Source: Mariniphaga sp. (GTDB lineage: Bacteria; Bacteroidota; Bacteroidia; Bacteroidales; Prolixibacteraceae). Taken from it: DNA of 32,462 nt. Location: the NCBI GenBank assembly GCA_010906965.1, contig JAAFHB010000034.1:1-32462 (forward strand), in the 5' to 3' direction. Positions within the stretch are counted from its first letter, which is position 1. Each line of letters begins with the position of its first letter. The notes under the pieces were generated by a model that worked only from the letters and a program-made list of their open reading frames with translations, was not told the DNA's origin and made no database searches. Both the position numbers and the translations under genes were made by a program. Shown in pieces: positions 1 through 9,448 of this stretch.

Positions 1-102
1 ATTAACATAGTCGACAGGCTGCTTTTGTGCGGAAGCCCCGGCTGTAAATCCTAATAGCAGGATCGCTAATATCCAAATACTGAATGATGGAATGATTCTC
101 AT
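1..102 (-). CDS. Secreted protein, N-terminal fragment only; possible GH92
   Basis: An ATG at 102 opens a frame that runs off the left edge after 34 codons. The first 25 residues form a clear signal peptide: basic Arg2, then a hydrophobic core rich in Ile and Leu, ending in AGASA before QKQ. The mature start reads QPVDYVN, which resembles the N-terminus of many Bacteroidota GH92 alpha-mannosidases (compare TQFVDPLIG in the complete GH92 of this window). The start lies 16 bases after the stop of the upstream sulfatase gene, so it continues the same operon. The secreted nature is well supported. The GH92 assignment rests on about six residues and is a guess; another secreted enzyme, for example a further sulfatase, is possible. 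Confidence 0.5.
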   Translation of the reverse strand, partial: MRIIPSFSIWILAILLLGFTAGASAQKQPVDYVN

Positions 103-118
103 TGATATAATTTTAGTT

Positions 119-1513
119 TTAATGAAGTGAATTCAGAAAATCATGATATTTTCTAATCATTTTCTCCTTAATCTGAGGATATTTTCCAGACAGATCGGTA
201 CATTCTGTCGGATCATTCTCAAGATCAAACAATAGCATTTCGCCTGCCATCTTTTCAGGCTTTAGTCCCGGATAATCAGCGGGTGTAGCCTGAGCCATAG
301 GAGCAATGATTGTTGTGCCATCGGGTCCTCTTTCGTCAGTCCAGGTTTTCAGGTTTACCTCATGGTAAAAATCCGGTTTTGACAGGAAGAGTTTCCATTT
401 CCCATCGCGGATCGTTCGTATTGTGGTATTTTTCATCGTAAAGATGGGTGGGTGATCGCCTGATTTGCCTTTAATGATTGCCGAAATATTCTGTCCATCC
501 AGTTTAATCTTTGAGTCAGTCTTAATATTGCTTAGCTTCATGATGGTTGGCAAAATGTCGGGCGACCAGCATGGAGTCGTAATTGTTTTTCCCTGAGGAA
601 ATTGCTGCGGGTACCTGATGATAAATGGAACCCGCGTTCCACCTTCCCAGTTTGTGGCTTTCATACCTTTAAATCCTCCGGTATTGCCACCATACCATGG
701 CCCGTTATCCGACATAAAAATGAGTATCGTATTTTCCAGAATGCCCAGTTCTTTTAATTTGTTAGTCACTTCGCCAACCGACCAGTCCAATTCGCGAATA
801 ACGCTGTTGTATAGCTCCTGGTGATCTCCTTTAGAATAAAAATCAGCCGAGGCAGCCAGCGGTTTGTGCGGCATGGCATGAGCCAGGTAAAGAAAAAACG
901 GTGAGTGTTGGTTTCGTTGAATAAAATCCAGCGCTTTGGAAGTATATTTTTGTGTCAATAGCCGCTGGTCAACCGGATACTCAACGGTGTCCATGTTCTC
1001 AATGATCTGAACCGGCCGCATATCGTTCGAATATAGAATTCCGTAATATTCGTCGAAGCCATGTTTTACAGGAAAGTATTCCGGTTTATGGCCCAGATGC
1101 CATTTGCCGATGCACTTGGTATGATATCCTGCACCCTGAAAAAGTTCACCCATGGTAACTTCACCGGCATTCAATCCGATGTCGTTTATTCCCGCATCGG
1201 GAGCCGGGTTTTGAACCATCCCATGTCTGAGTGGGAAACGGCCTGTTAACAAAGTTGCCCTGGATGGCGCACAATAGGGAGTTGGGACATAAAAATCAGT
1301 GAAACGAACACCTTCGGTTGCCAACCGATCGATGTTTGGTGTTTTTATCTGCTTCTTATTATAGCACGAAATTTCCCCATATCCCATATCATCGGTCAGG
1401 ATGATGACAACATTTGGCTTTTTAAGGAGTTTTGACTTTCCGTCACTTATGAGCGGAAGGCAAAATACTGAAGAAAAAATCGCAGTAGCTATCTGAATTT
1501 GAGATGTTTTCAT
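119..1513 (-). CDS. Secreted S1 family sulfatase (CAPSR type)
   Basis: This is a 464-residue arylsulfatase-like enzyme that hydrolyses sulfate esters, most likely on a carbohydrate, in the periplasm or outside the cell. Residues 1-27 look like a signal peptide. Metal-binding Asp41-Asp42 lie in ILTDDMG. The signature CAPSRATLLTG puts Cys81 at the position converted to formylglycine. GKWH is at 136-139, AHAMPHKP carries His212 and His216, SDNG gives metal ligands Asp269-Asn270, and GGFKG with WEGGTRVPF follows. Length and motif order are normal for S1. The gene sits 30 bases after an acetylesterase gene and is followed by another secreted protein. Maturation needs a formylglycine-generating enzyme that is not in this window. 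The family is certain; the exact sulfated sugar is not visible. Confidence 0.95.
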   Translation of the reverse strand: MKTSQIQIATAIFSSVFCLPLISDGKSKLLKKPNVVIILTDDMGYGEISCYNKKQIKTPNIDRLATEGVRFTDFYVPTPYCAPSRATLLTGRFPLRHGMVQNPAPDAGINDIGLNAGEVTMGELFQGAGYHTKCIGKWHLGHKPEYFPVKHGFDEYYGILYSNDMRPVQIIENMDTVEYPVDQRLLTQKYTSKALDFIQRNQHSPFFLYLAHAMPHKPLAASADFYSKGDHQELYNSVIRELDWSVGEVTNKLKELGILENTILIFMSDNGPWYGGNTGGFKGMKATNWEGGTRVPFIIRYPQQFPQGKTITTPCWSPDILPTIMKLSNIKTDSKIKLDGQNISAIIKGKSGDHPPIFTMKNTTIRTIRDGKWKLFLSKPDFYHEVNLKTWTDERGPDGTTIIAPMAQATPADYPGLKPEKMAGEMLLFDLENDPTECTDLSGKYPQIKEKMIRKYHDFLNSLH

Positions 1514-1543
1514 TGCTTATTAAGTATTTACTTTTTTAAAATT

Positions 1544-3004
1544 TTACCAGTTATCTGTTCTAAATGGGGCTACGGGTATGCCGGACAAACCAAAAATACT
1601 CGCTTCAACAAAATTCTTATACGCATATCTTACTGCTACCGGATTTGTAACTTTATCACTCCAAACAACCAGACGTGTGGTTGATGTTTCAATTTCGGCA
1701 TTCGCCTGATAGAAAACTTTATCATCACCGGCAACTTCAAATCCTTTTAATGCAGTCCACATTGGATAAATTCCTTTATCTGCATTTATGAAATCAACAT
1801 ATATTCTCTTGTCTTTTTTCTCCATTGATTTATAAACAGGTGGAGCATATCCAAAACCATTTCTGCCATACGTTGCGCCTAATGCCCATAAAGCCAGCCG
1901 TTCGCCCACCGTTTCTTTATCTATCGGATGAATAAAAGTCGGATGACCAATATCAATCGTTGTTACCATTCCAGAATTTGGTATGTCCTTCATATTCTGA
2001 AGTTGTACTTCGCGTAAACGTGCGGCAGAAGTGCTATCGGCACCTTCATAATTAAAAGGTGCTATCTGAACGAAATAAAAAGGGAACTCACCAATATTCC
2101 ATCTCATTCGTAAATCCTTCACATAGGCAGGCATTAATTTCGCGTATAAGTCTGCATTTTTCCTGTTGCTTTCACCCTGATACCACAAAAAACCTTTTAT
2201 TGTGAAATTAGTAAATGGCGCTATTTTAGCATTATATAGAATGCATGGAGTTGCTTGTGGCTTTTTTACAACAGAATCATTGTCTAAGATCGAAAGATCA
2301 ACTTCTTTAAAAGGTTCAATCGCTTCACGACTCATCCAAGCTTCAACTATCGATCCACCCCATGATGAAACAATAATACCTACCGGAACATCCAATACCT
2401 CTTGCACATACCGGGCAAAATAATATGCTGTGGCACTAATATTTGCTACGTTTTCGGGAGAGTTATCAAGCCATTGACCCTTACAATTAATTTGAGATTT
2501 TTTATTGAATTGCCTAACCCAATTTCCTTCCTTTGAATCGGTGGTAAACATTCGGATGGGCACTTTCGCATTAGCTTTGGCTATCACATTATTGCCACCC
2601 TTTATCGGTTGACGAGGAAACCCCTGCATCGGCATTTCCATATTTGACTGACCGGAGCAAAACCAAACTTCTCCAATAAGAATATTATTCAAAGTAAGCG
2701 CTTCACCATCAGATATTGTCATTTGGTAAGGTCCACCTGCGTCAGGTGTATTCACCTTGAGTAACCAACAGCCTTTATTATCGGCAGTAGTTGTATATGT
2801 TTTTTTATCCCATGATGTTTTTACCTGAATTTTTGCATTTTCGGTAGCCCACCCCCACAATTTGGCGTCCGTTTTTTGCTGCAATACCATATTTTCGCCA
2901 AGTATAGAAGGCAACTTCACTTTTGCCTGAAGACTTGCTGCAGAAAGCAAGAAAGCAATAATCATAATCACTTTCCAAATACTTAATTTCTTAATCATGT
3001 CCAT
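1544..3004 (-). CDS. SASA-type sialate O-acetylesterase-like esterase
   Basis: This 486-residue secreted esterase removes O-acetyl groups from sugars; the family was named for 9-O-acetyl sialate, but PUL members often act on other acetylated glycans. Residues 1-27 are a signal peptide. A beta-sandwich region (about 28-110) precedes the SGNH-like catalytic domain, where FCSGQSNMEMPM gives the nucleophile Ser120. GFLWYQGES is at 271-279 and the DIGHPTFIHP block with the candidate catalytic His359 follows. The ATG at 3004 overlaps the stop of the GH92 gene by one base (TAATG), indicating translational coupling; a second ATG two codons later (MIKK) is an equally good start. No sialidase or sialic-acid genes are nearby, so an acetylated mannoside is a better substrate guess than sialate. 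Confidence 0.88.
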   Translation of the reverse strand: MDMIKKLSIWKVIMIIAFLLSAASLQAKVKLPSILGENMVLQQKTDAKLWGWATENAKIQVKTSWDKKTYTTTADNKGCWLLKVNTPDAGGPYQMTISDGEALTLNNILIGEVWFCSGQSNMEMPMQGFPRQPIKGGNNVIAKANAKVPIRMFTTDSKEGNWVRQFNKKSQINCKGQWLDNSPENVANISATAYYFARYVQEVLDVPVGIIVSSWGGSIVEAWMSREAIEPFKEVDLSILDNDSVVKKPQATPCILYNAKIAPFTNFTIKGFLWYQGESNRKNADLYAKLMPAYVKDLRMRWNIGEFPFYFVQIAPFNYEGADSTSAARLREVQLQNMKDIPNSGMVTTIDIGHPTFIHPIDKETVGERLALWALGATYGRNGFGYAPPVYKSMEKKDKRIYVDFINADKGIYPMWTALKGFEVAGDDKVFYQANAEIETSTTRLVVWSDKVTNPVAVRYAYKNFVEASIFGLSGIPVAPFRTDNW

Positions 3005-5253
3005 TATTTATCTTCTTCAATTGTTCCACCAAAATTTTTATTTGGTTTACTACCCATCACTATTTTTAAAAGTCCACCTTTTAAAATATCCTTATGGTTG
3101 ATCGTAGCTTTTGATTGTTTTTGATTATTCAACTCAATTTGCTGAATATAAATATTATCAGGACTGTTGTTGACTACCTCAACTGTAAATTTCTTTCCAT
3201 CAGGCAAATGGATGGTTGCTTTATCAAATAAAGGACTTCCCAGCACATAATTTCCGGAGGCAGGGAAAACCGGATAAAAACCAAGCGATGAGAAGATATA
3301 CCAGGCTGACATTTGACCACAATCCTCGTTTCCGATCACACCATCAGGATCATCGTGGTAGAACTCCTTCATGATGTAGCGCACTTTTTCCGCAGTTTTC
3401 CATTGCTGACCTGAAGAGGCATACAAATAGGCAATGTGATGGCCCGGTTCGTTGCCGTGCGCATACTGACCAATCAGACCGGTTAAATCAACCAGTACTT
3501 CCGAATTGTTTTCAGATGTAAGAGTAAAGAAGCTGTCCAGTCTTGCATTGAATCTATCTTTACCTCCCAAAAAGCTTATTAAACCCGAAACATCTTGTGG
3601 AGCCAGCCACAAATATTGCCAGGCATTACCTTCAGCGTAATCTATAGCCCACGGTTTTTGGGATTTGATAGGATCAAATACAGGATTCCTTGTTCCATTT
3701 TCCTTAATACCTCTAAAAAATCCAACGGATTGATCGTAAAAAAGTTGATAGTTTTGAGCCCGTTTGCTAAAATAGATGTAATCGTCATTTTTGCCTAAAG
3801 CTTTTGCCATCAAAGCAATGCTGCCATCAGAGATTGACAGTTCCATGGCCTGAGCTACAGTTCGGTAAACGTTACTATCCGATGGAATGGGTTTCATCTC
3901 GCGCAGAAAGTTGAGTCCCCGTAAGTCAGACATGGCCGTTTTCCGGATTGCCTGATACGCTCTTTCGGCATCAAAACCACGAAAGCCTTTCAGGTAAGCT
4001 TCTGCAATAATCTGTAAACTGCTTATTCCGGGCATTGTACCTGTTTCGTAACCATTCAGGTGCCAAATGGGTAAATGGCTCTGTTGGTCATTAATAGCCA
4101 ACATGCTGTTGATAAAATCGTTGACCCGATCCGGAGCAATGATTGTAAACAGCGAATGTTCTGCCCGGTAGGTGTCCCAGGTTGAAAATATCGAATAATT
4201 TTTAAATGCCGATTTGGTATATATTTTATTGTCTGTTCCCTGATAATCGCCGTTGTGGTCGTTGAAAAGCGATGGGTGTATCATGGAATGAAACAAGGCA
4301 GTGTAAAAAATTCTTTTTTCGGCTTCGTTTTTGGTTTGAATTTCGATTCTTGAAAGCTCTTTGTTCCATTTTGCATCGGCTTGTTTTACTATTTTACTGA
4401 AGTTCCAATGAGGAATTTCTGCATTGATATTAGCTAGCGCATTGTTAGAACTGACAGGTGAAATGCCAACTTTCAATTGCACAAAATCCCCTGGTTCGAA
4501 GCCTATCACTCCTTTAACCGAAATACCCTGGCCTTTTTTACCTGAAAGTGGTTTCCCTTCATTGTAGATAATCAGATTCTTAATTGGTTTCGATGAACGA
4601 ATCGCAAAATAAACCTGCTGTTCCTTGGCCCAACCCGACGAAAAACGATATCCTTTCAAGGTGAATTCATCGGTTTGTTCGAGATAAGTTTCAGTACTTT
4701 TGTCGTTGATTCCTTCTTTAAGGTCGATCATCACATGTGCCTCTTTCCCTTTCGGAAATCGGTATTGATGAAAACCTACCCGTTCGGAAGCAGTAAGTTC
4801 AACGGCCACACCATTGTTTAATTTAACTGAATAAAAACCAGCTATGGCGACTTCGTTTTTGTGGCTAAAAGTGCTTAGATATCCGTTGTGCGGAAACTCC
4901 TGCCTGCCTTTGTCCAGCTTCACCTCTCCGGTAACCGGCATGATTAGAACATCTGCCAAATCACCGATACCCGCTCCACTCAGGTGCAAATGAGAGAAGC
5001 CAATAATAAGACTGTCAGAATAATGATATCCCGAACACCAGTCCCAGCCTTTGTAGATGTTGTTTGGACCGACTTGCACAGCGCCAAAAGGCACACTTGC
5101 TCCAACAAATACGTGTCCGTGTCCTCCTGAACCAATCAAGGGATCGACAAATTGAGTTAGTTTTTGAGCCTTGACATTGATCAGGATTCCAACTGATATC
5201 AATATAAAAAAAGCAACTCTGAGTATCGGATATTTAGATTTTAAGTTATTCAT
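3004..5253 (-). CDS. GH92 exo-alpha-mannosidase
   Basis: This is a 749-residue calcium-dependent family 92 glycoside hydrolase, which removes terminal alpha-mannose with inversion. A signal peptide covers about 1-29. The N-terminal domain begins FVDPLIGSGGHGH (35-47) and continues GWDWCSGYHY (69-78) and GFSHLHLSG. The catalytic (alpha/alpha)6 domain shows FSTWDTYR near 360, HLPIWHLNG (393-401) with ETG at 403-405, GNEPGHH (600-606; Glu602 aligns with the family's proposed general acid) and GNEDCGQMSAW (641-651). Length is typical. It lies 11 bases after a sulfatase gene and is overlapped at its 3' end by the acetylesterase gene. Linkage preference (alpha-1,2, 1,3, 1,4 or mannose-1-phosphate) cannot be read with certainty. 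Confidence 0.95.
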   Translation of the reverse strand: MNNLKSKYPILRVAFFILISVGILINVKAQKLTQFVDPLIGSGGHGHVFVGASVPFGAVQVGPNNIYKGWDWCSGYHYSDSLIIGFSHLHLSGAGIGDLADVLIMPVTGEVKLDKGRQEFPHNGYLSTFSHKNEVAIAGFYSVKLNNGVAVELTASERVGFHQYRFPKGKEAHVMIDLKEGINDKSTETYLEQTDEFTLKGYRFSSGWAKEQQVYFAIRSSKPIKNLIIYNEGKPLSGKKGQGISVKGVIGFEPGDFVQLKVGISPVSSNNALANINAEIPHWNFSKIVKQADAKWNKELSRIEIQTKNEAEKRIFYTALFHSMIHPSLFNDHNGDYQGTDNKIYTKSAFKNYSIFSTWDTYRAEHSLFTIIAPDRVNDFINSMLAINDQQSHLPIWHLNGYETGTMPGISSLQIIAEAYLKGFRGFDAERAYQAIRKTAMSDLRGLNFLREMKPIPSDSNVYRTVAQAMELSISDGSIALMAKALGKNDDYIYFSKRAQNYQLFYDQSVGFFRGIKENGTRNPVFDPIKSQKPWAIDYAEGNAWQYLWLAPQDVSGLISFLGGKDRFNARLDSFFTLTSENNSEVLVDLTGLIGQYAHGNEPGHHIAYLYASSGQQWKTAEKVRYIMKEFYHDDPDGVIGNEDCGQMSAWYIFSSLGFYPVFPASGNYVLGSPLFDKATIHLPDGKKFTVEVVNNSPDNIYIQQIELNNQKQSKATINHKDILKGGLLKIVMGSKPNKNFGGTIEEDK

Positions 5254-5264
5254 TTTCAGATATT

Positions 5265-6860
5265 TTATATTAGTTTTCTTTTCCTTACCCCGTCCAAATG
5301 CGCCGATTTATTCTTTTTCAACCACTCAAGCAGGCATTTACGAAGATCTTCTGCCTCTTCAGCATACTTTAGTTTTTCCGGATTTTTGCCAATCAAATTA
5401 TTCATTTCATAAGGGTCAGTATTAAGGTCATACATTGCATTGATAACCGTGGAATTTTCCGAATAAGGAATAATTAATTTCCATCCATCTTTTACAATCA
5501 TATAATTGGATTCGATATCGCCCCGGTAATCCCATTCTGTGACGACATATTTGCCATGTTCCAAATCGGTTCCTTCCATTACTCCCCGAAGGCTTTTTCC
5601 ATCCGATTTATTTTGTCCGACCTTTAAATAATCCAAAATGGTGGCAAATAGATCCACAGTTGAAATATAGCCGTTTACCACTTTGTTTTTTTCGATTTCA
5701 CCCGGAAAGCGGATCATTAACGGAATGTGGGCAGACTCTTCATAAAACACATTCTTTTCACGCAATCCATGAGCTCCAAGCATTTCGCCGTGGTCGCTTG
5801 TGAAAATCACCAGTGTATTTTCAGCCAACCCAAGCTCATCCAACTTATTCAGAATTTTCCCTACCCAGTCATCAACTTCCGAAACCAGTCCATAATAACT
5901 GGAAATCATATATTTAATTTTTTCAGGATCAGAATATTCAAGGTGTTCCAATCTTCCATTGGCCTTTTTATAGGGTGAGTTCTCCATATCGTCAGAAATA
6001 CTAAACGGAGCCACCATATTTTTTGCCGGATACCTGTTGCTGTAAGGTTTCGTGGGCAGCATTGGCGCATGTGGAAAATGGAAGGAGCAAGTAATACTAA
6101 AGGTTGAATCTTTTAATCTTTCAAGTGCTTCAATGGTCTGCTTTGCCTGAAATGCAGTCATGCTGAATTTTTTATTAATCAATAATTCACCATTCAAGTC
6201 AGGTTGTATTGATTTTAGTTTTTGCTGCTTGATTTCAGCATCGGTTATTCCGTGAAATATATCCAGCGGATTTGTCTTGTAAGGCCTATGTGTAAAGGTA
6301 TCGTATAATTCACCCTCTTTTAATTTTCTATTGGGTGATTTCTGGTTCAGAAAATCATCATATACATACGATTGACCCTCAGGTCCAAAAATTGATTTTC
6401 CATTTCTTGCTGTTTTCTGAGGGTTCTTATAAACAGTGGCGTGTGAGGATTGTGTGTGCCATTTGCCGTAATATTCACAATGATAGCCTTGGCCCGAAAG
6501 AATTTCATCAAAAGTCGGCATCGTCATCAACCCATTTTGCTGGTAGTCATAGGCACGATCATTGGTTTTCATTCCATTGTTTTCAACCGTAGTACCCGTA
6601 AGAATTGACGATCTGGCTGGTCCACATACCGCGCAGGGTGTATAGGCATTTTTGAACATGGCACCTTGTTTGGCCAAACGGTCGAGATTCGGGGTTTTGA
6701 GTACTGAGTTTCCGGCAATGCTTAGCGCGTCGTACCGTTGCTGATCGGTCATAATAAACAGCAGGTTAGGCTTTTTTTGCGCATTTGTTTGGAATGAAAA
6801 AAGCAAACTTAAAAGTAGGCCGGTGCCTGATTTTAGAGTCGTTTTAAAAGTTGTATTCAT
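5265..6860 (-). CDS. Secreted S1 family sulfatase (CGPAR variant)
   Basis: This is a 531-residue secreted sulfatase. A signal peptide (about 1-28, ending TNAQ) precedes LLFIMTDQQRYD with metal ligands Asp39-Gln40. The signature is CGPARSSILTG, with Cys79 as the formylglycine precursor and Ala82 where Ser is more common; C-x-P/A-x-R is accepted by anaerobic maturases, so the enzyme should be active. YGKWH is at 131-135, HFPHAP at 261-266, TSDHGEMLGAHG at 355-366 (Asp356-His357) and HIPLMIRFPG near 378-387. Asp-Gln and Asp-His in place of Asp-Asp and Asp-Asn separate it from the first sulfatase and group it with the next one. It is spaced 29 and 11 bases from its neighbours on the same strand. 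Confidence 0.95.
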   Translation of the reverse strand: MNTTFKTTLKSGTGLLLSLLFSFQTNAQKKPNLLFIMTDQQRYDALSIAGNSVLKTPNLDRLAKQGAMFKNAYTPCAVCGPARSSILTGTTVENNGMKTNDRAYDYQQNGLMTMPTFDEILSGQGYHCEYYGKWHTQSSHATVYKNPQKTARNGKSIFGPEGQSYVYDDFLNQKSPNRKLKEGELYDTFTHRPYKTNPLDIFHGITDAEIKQQKLKSIQPDLNGELLINKKFSMTAFQAKQTIEALERLKDSTFSITCSFHFPHAPMLPTKPYSNRYPAKNMVAPFSISDDMENSPYKKANGRLEHLEYSDPEKIKYMISSYYGLVSEVDDWVGKILNKLDELGLAENTLVIFTSDHGEMLGAHGLREKNVFYEESAHIPLMIRFPGEIEKNKVVNGYISTVDLFATILDYLKVGQNKSDGKSLRGVMEGTDLEHGKYVVTEWDYRGDIESNYMIVKDGWKLIIPYSENSTVINAMYDLNTDPYEMNNLIGKNPEKLKYAEEAEDLRKCLLEWLKKNKSAHLDGVRKRKLI

Positions 6861-6889
6861 TGTTATGTCAACTATTTCGTTTGTAATAT

Positions 6890-8509
6890 TTACTTTTTCA
6901 CTTGTTTACTTATTACTTGCTGTTTCCCAATGTCTGGTATTTTGGATGTAAAATCCTGATAAAATCCTCTCAGCTTTTCTATTTTAGGCTTATAAGCAGC
7001 ATTACTAATTTGATTTTTAATTTCAAGAGAATCCGATTTCCGGATAAAAAACTGATTGCCAAACGACCTGAAGTCAAATTTTCTTTGGTAATCAGTCGGA
7101 TCAATCATGATTCCCAGTTTGTAATCTTTGGTAATCACGGTTGCCTGCGACCAGCTTTCCGATACAAAATACTCCCGATTCATTGGCTTTCCCTTGGTAA
7201 GTGTTCCGGCAAATGATTGTCCCTGAAGTGGATATTTCAATTTTGGCATTTTTAGTCCAAGCAAATCAACCAATGTAGGATAGATATCCACCAAACTAAC
7301 CAGCTCTGCAGTACGTTTGCCCTTTTGTTTGTTCCCCGGATAACGGATGATTAACGGTATATTTAAAATGTCTTCGTAAACATTCTGTCCGGCTGCCGAT
7401 TTTTCAACCATGCCATGATTTCCCACAAAATCGCCATGATCGGAAGTATAAATCACGATGGTTTCTTCCGATATACCCGCCTCATCCAGTGCTTTGAGTA
7501 TTTCACCTACGCAATGATCAATTTCGGTTACCAGTGCATAGTAAGCTCCGATGTAATTGCGCCAGATCTGCTCATCGGTGTATGCTTTGTTTACATTCCA
7601 AACCTTGTTGTCGCCATTGCGGATCGACTGCATCATGGGGGGAATATTCTCCTTTGGTTCATAAAGACTGGCAGGTTTCCTGATTGAGCTTCCTTTAATT
7701 GTGCCTTCGCCCCATTTCGAGACATCGTAAAGATCCATGTACTTCTTCAAAGGCGTATAGGGCTGATGAGGCCGGTAAAACGTAGCCCAGCAAAAGAAGG
7801 GTGTTTTACTTTTTGCCTGATCATTAATCATTTGAATTGTTAGCTGGGTAGTAAAAGCTTCCATCGTCATATTTTCCGGTAACGTTGAAATACGGGTTCC
7901 CAGATCACCAATCGGAAGCTTTTCGTTTGCATAAGATGAGCAAGGTGAACCTTTCCCAAATTCGGCTGCCCAGTCTTTGGCAAACTCTTTCCCATAACCA
8001 TTTTTTTCGACCCATTCAGTATAACTGTTACCGGGAGTTTCGTCGCACAAATGGCTTTGCTGCACATCCCAACCTTTGTCTACAGCTCCGATAGTATGAC
8101 GCTTCCCGAAAGCGTAGGTCTTGTAATTGTTTTGCTGAAAGCATGATGCCAATGAAACAACTTCATTTATTATTCCGGGTTTTTCCCCATTCGATAGTAA
8201 GCCCATTGTTCTTGAAAAGAGTCCAGTCATAAGCGAAGACCTGGAAGGGGCACAAATGCCTGTAGTGCAATATGCCCTGTCGAACACCACCGATTGCTTT
8301 GCCAATTTATCCAGATTGGGTGTTAAAACATCAGGATGGCCTTCAAATCCCATGACATCCTTATTGTGCTGATCGGAAAACAGGATGATCACGTTGGGCT
8401 TCTTTTGATTATCTTTTGATTCCTTGTTTAACGAAAAACCAAATCCAATAATGGGATAAAGAATCGGCAATAAAATCAAAGCGTTTCTTCCGGAATACAT
8501 ATTATTCAT
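6890..8509 (-). CDS. Secreted S1 family sulfatase (CAPSR, DQ/DH type)
   Basis: This 539-residue sulfatase starts MNNMYSGRNA, followed by a hydrophobic stretch to about residue 28 that acts as a signal peptide or N-terminal anchor. LFSDQHNKDVMG gives Asp46-Gln47. ICAPSRSSLMTG contains Cys86, the formylglycine site. Later blocks are FGKRH, FYRPHQPYTP, YTSDHGDFVGNHG and NIPLIIRYPG, all S1 landmarks in normal order. It is closer in style to the 5265-6860 sulfatase than to the 119-1513 one. The gene begins 12 bases after the stop of the radical-SAM activase, so sulfatases and glycyl-radical genes are apparently co-transcribed. The substrate position is not deducible. Confidence 0.95.
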   Translation of the reverse strand: MNNMYSGRNALILLPILYPIIGFGFSLNKESKDNQKKPNVIILFSDQHNKDVMGFEGHPDVLTPNLDKLAKQSVVFDRAYCTTGICAPSRSSLMTGLFSRTMGLLSNGEKPGIINEVVSLASCFQQNNYKTYAFGKRHTIGAVDKGWDVQQSHLCDETPGNSYTEWVEKNGYGKEFAKDWAAEFGKGSPCSSYANEKLPIGDLGTRISTLPENMTMEAFTTQLTIQMINDQAKSKTPFFCWATFYRPHQPYTPLKKYMDLYDVSKWGEGTIKGSSIRKPASLYEPKENIPPMMQSIRNGDNKVWNVNKAYTDEQIWRNYIGAYYALVTEIDHCVGEILKALDEAGISEETIVIYTSDHGDFVGNHGMVEKSAAGQNVYEDILNIPLIIRYPGNKQKGKRTAELVSLVDIYPTLVDLLGLKMPKLKYPLQGQSFAGTLTKGKPMNREYFVSESWSQATVITKDYKLGIMIDPTDYQRKFDFRSFGNQFFIRKSDSLEIKNQISNAAYKPKIEKLRGFYQDFTSKIPDIGKQQVISKQVKK

Positions 8510-8521
8510 TTTTATATAAAT

Positions 8522-9433
8522 TTATTGCGACAAACTCACTTTTTCGCATCCTAATTTTTTTAGTTTTTGAATCCATTTGCCGGCTATTTCCGCTGGTACT
8601 GTTTCTAAATCAATTAGCGTTTCGTGAACACCGATGCTGGTTCGCTTATTGTTGCCCATTGTGTGGTAGGGCAATATTTCAATACCTTTTAAATTGGGGT
8701 ATTTCGCATGAAGGTCGCAAATTCCCATAAAATGCAAGTCGGTATCATTAATCCCCGGAACTATTATACACCGAAGTACTATCGGAATTCCATGCTGGTA
8801 AGCCACATCAAGATTTTCTAGAATGCGTTCATTTGGGACTCCGGTAAATTTCTTGTGCTCTTTCGAACTGGTTACTTTATAATCAAAAAGGAAAATATCA
8901 ACCAAAGGCAAAATCTTTTTAAACTGTTCATCCGATACAAATCCTGATGTTTCAACACATGTACTCACCCCAATCTCCCGGCATCGTTTAAGGAGTTCCA
9001 CCGAAAAAGAGAATTGAGCCAATGGCTCTCCTCCACTAAGCGTAATTCCACCACCTGAATTAGTGTAAAAATCGACATCGGCCATCACCTCAAGCATAAC
9101 TTCGTCAACAGTCATTTCGTTGCCAATAATTTTCAACGCGTTGTAATTACAGGCACCGAAACAACTTCCACACAACTTACATTTGTCGTAATCGACGCTG
9201 TGAATGCCATCTACGATTTTATGTACATTTTGGAGACAAACCTTGACACAATCACCACATTGCGTACATTTATCGTATCGAAAAAAAAGTTGAGGATTGG
9301 GAGAAGTTGCTTCTGGGTTGTGACACCAAAGACAATCCAGCGGGCAACCTTTCAAAAAGATTGTCGTCCTTATTCCGGGTCCATCATGTAAAGATGCCCG
9401 CTGAATGTCAAATATGATTGCCTTTTCACTCAT
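8522..9433 (-). CDS. Glycyl radical enzyme activase (radical SAM, PflA-like)
   Basis: This 303-residue cytoplasmic radical-SAM enzyme installs the glycyl radical on its partner. SLHDGPGIRTTIFLKGC leads into the CX3CX2C cluster motif at Cys30, Cys34 and Cys37. Two inserted ferredoxin-type clusters follow: CTQCGDCVKVC (Cys56, 59, 62, 66) and CKLCGSCFGAC (Cys85, 88, 91, 95). These extra clusters are typical of activases for dehydratases, decarboxylases and lyases, and are absent from the short classical PflA. TLSGGEP is the radical-SAM GGEP motif and VETSGFV follows. It lies 15 bases downstream of the glycyl radical enzyme gene, the expected partner. It is not a sulfatase maturase: it lacks the C-terminal SPASM-type arrangement and the dedicated partner is adjacent. 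Confidence 0.95.
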   Translation of the reverse strand: MSEKAIIFDIQRASLHDGPGIRTTIFLKGCPLDCLWCHNPEATSPNPQLFFRYDKCTQCGDCVKVCLQNVHKIVDGIHSVDYDKCKLCGSCFGACNYNALKIIGNEMTVDEVMLEVMADVDFYTNSGGGITLSGGEPLAQFSFSVELLKRCREIGVSTCVETSGFVSDEQFKKILPLVDIFLFDYKVTSSKEHKKFTGVPNERILENLDVAYQHGIPIVLRCIIVPGINDTDLHFMGICDLHAKYPNLKGIEILPYHTMGNNKRTSIGVHETLIDLETVPAEIAGKWIQKLKKLGCEKVSLSQ

Positions 9434-9448
9434 CTTATAAAATAAAGC

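Noticed and set aside
8522..9433. Radical-SAM enzyme considered as the sulfatase maturase (anSME) for the three sulfatases
   Set aside because: The two ferredoxin inserts after the CX3CX2C motif, the length of 303 residues and the adjacent glycyl radical enzyme identify an activase; anSME is longer with C-terminal clusters.
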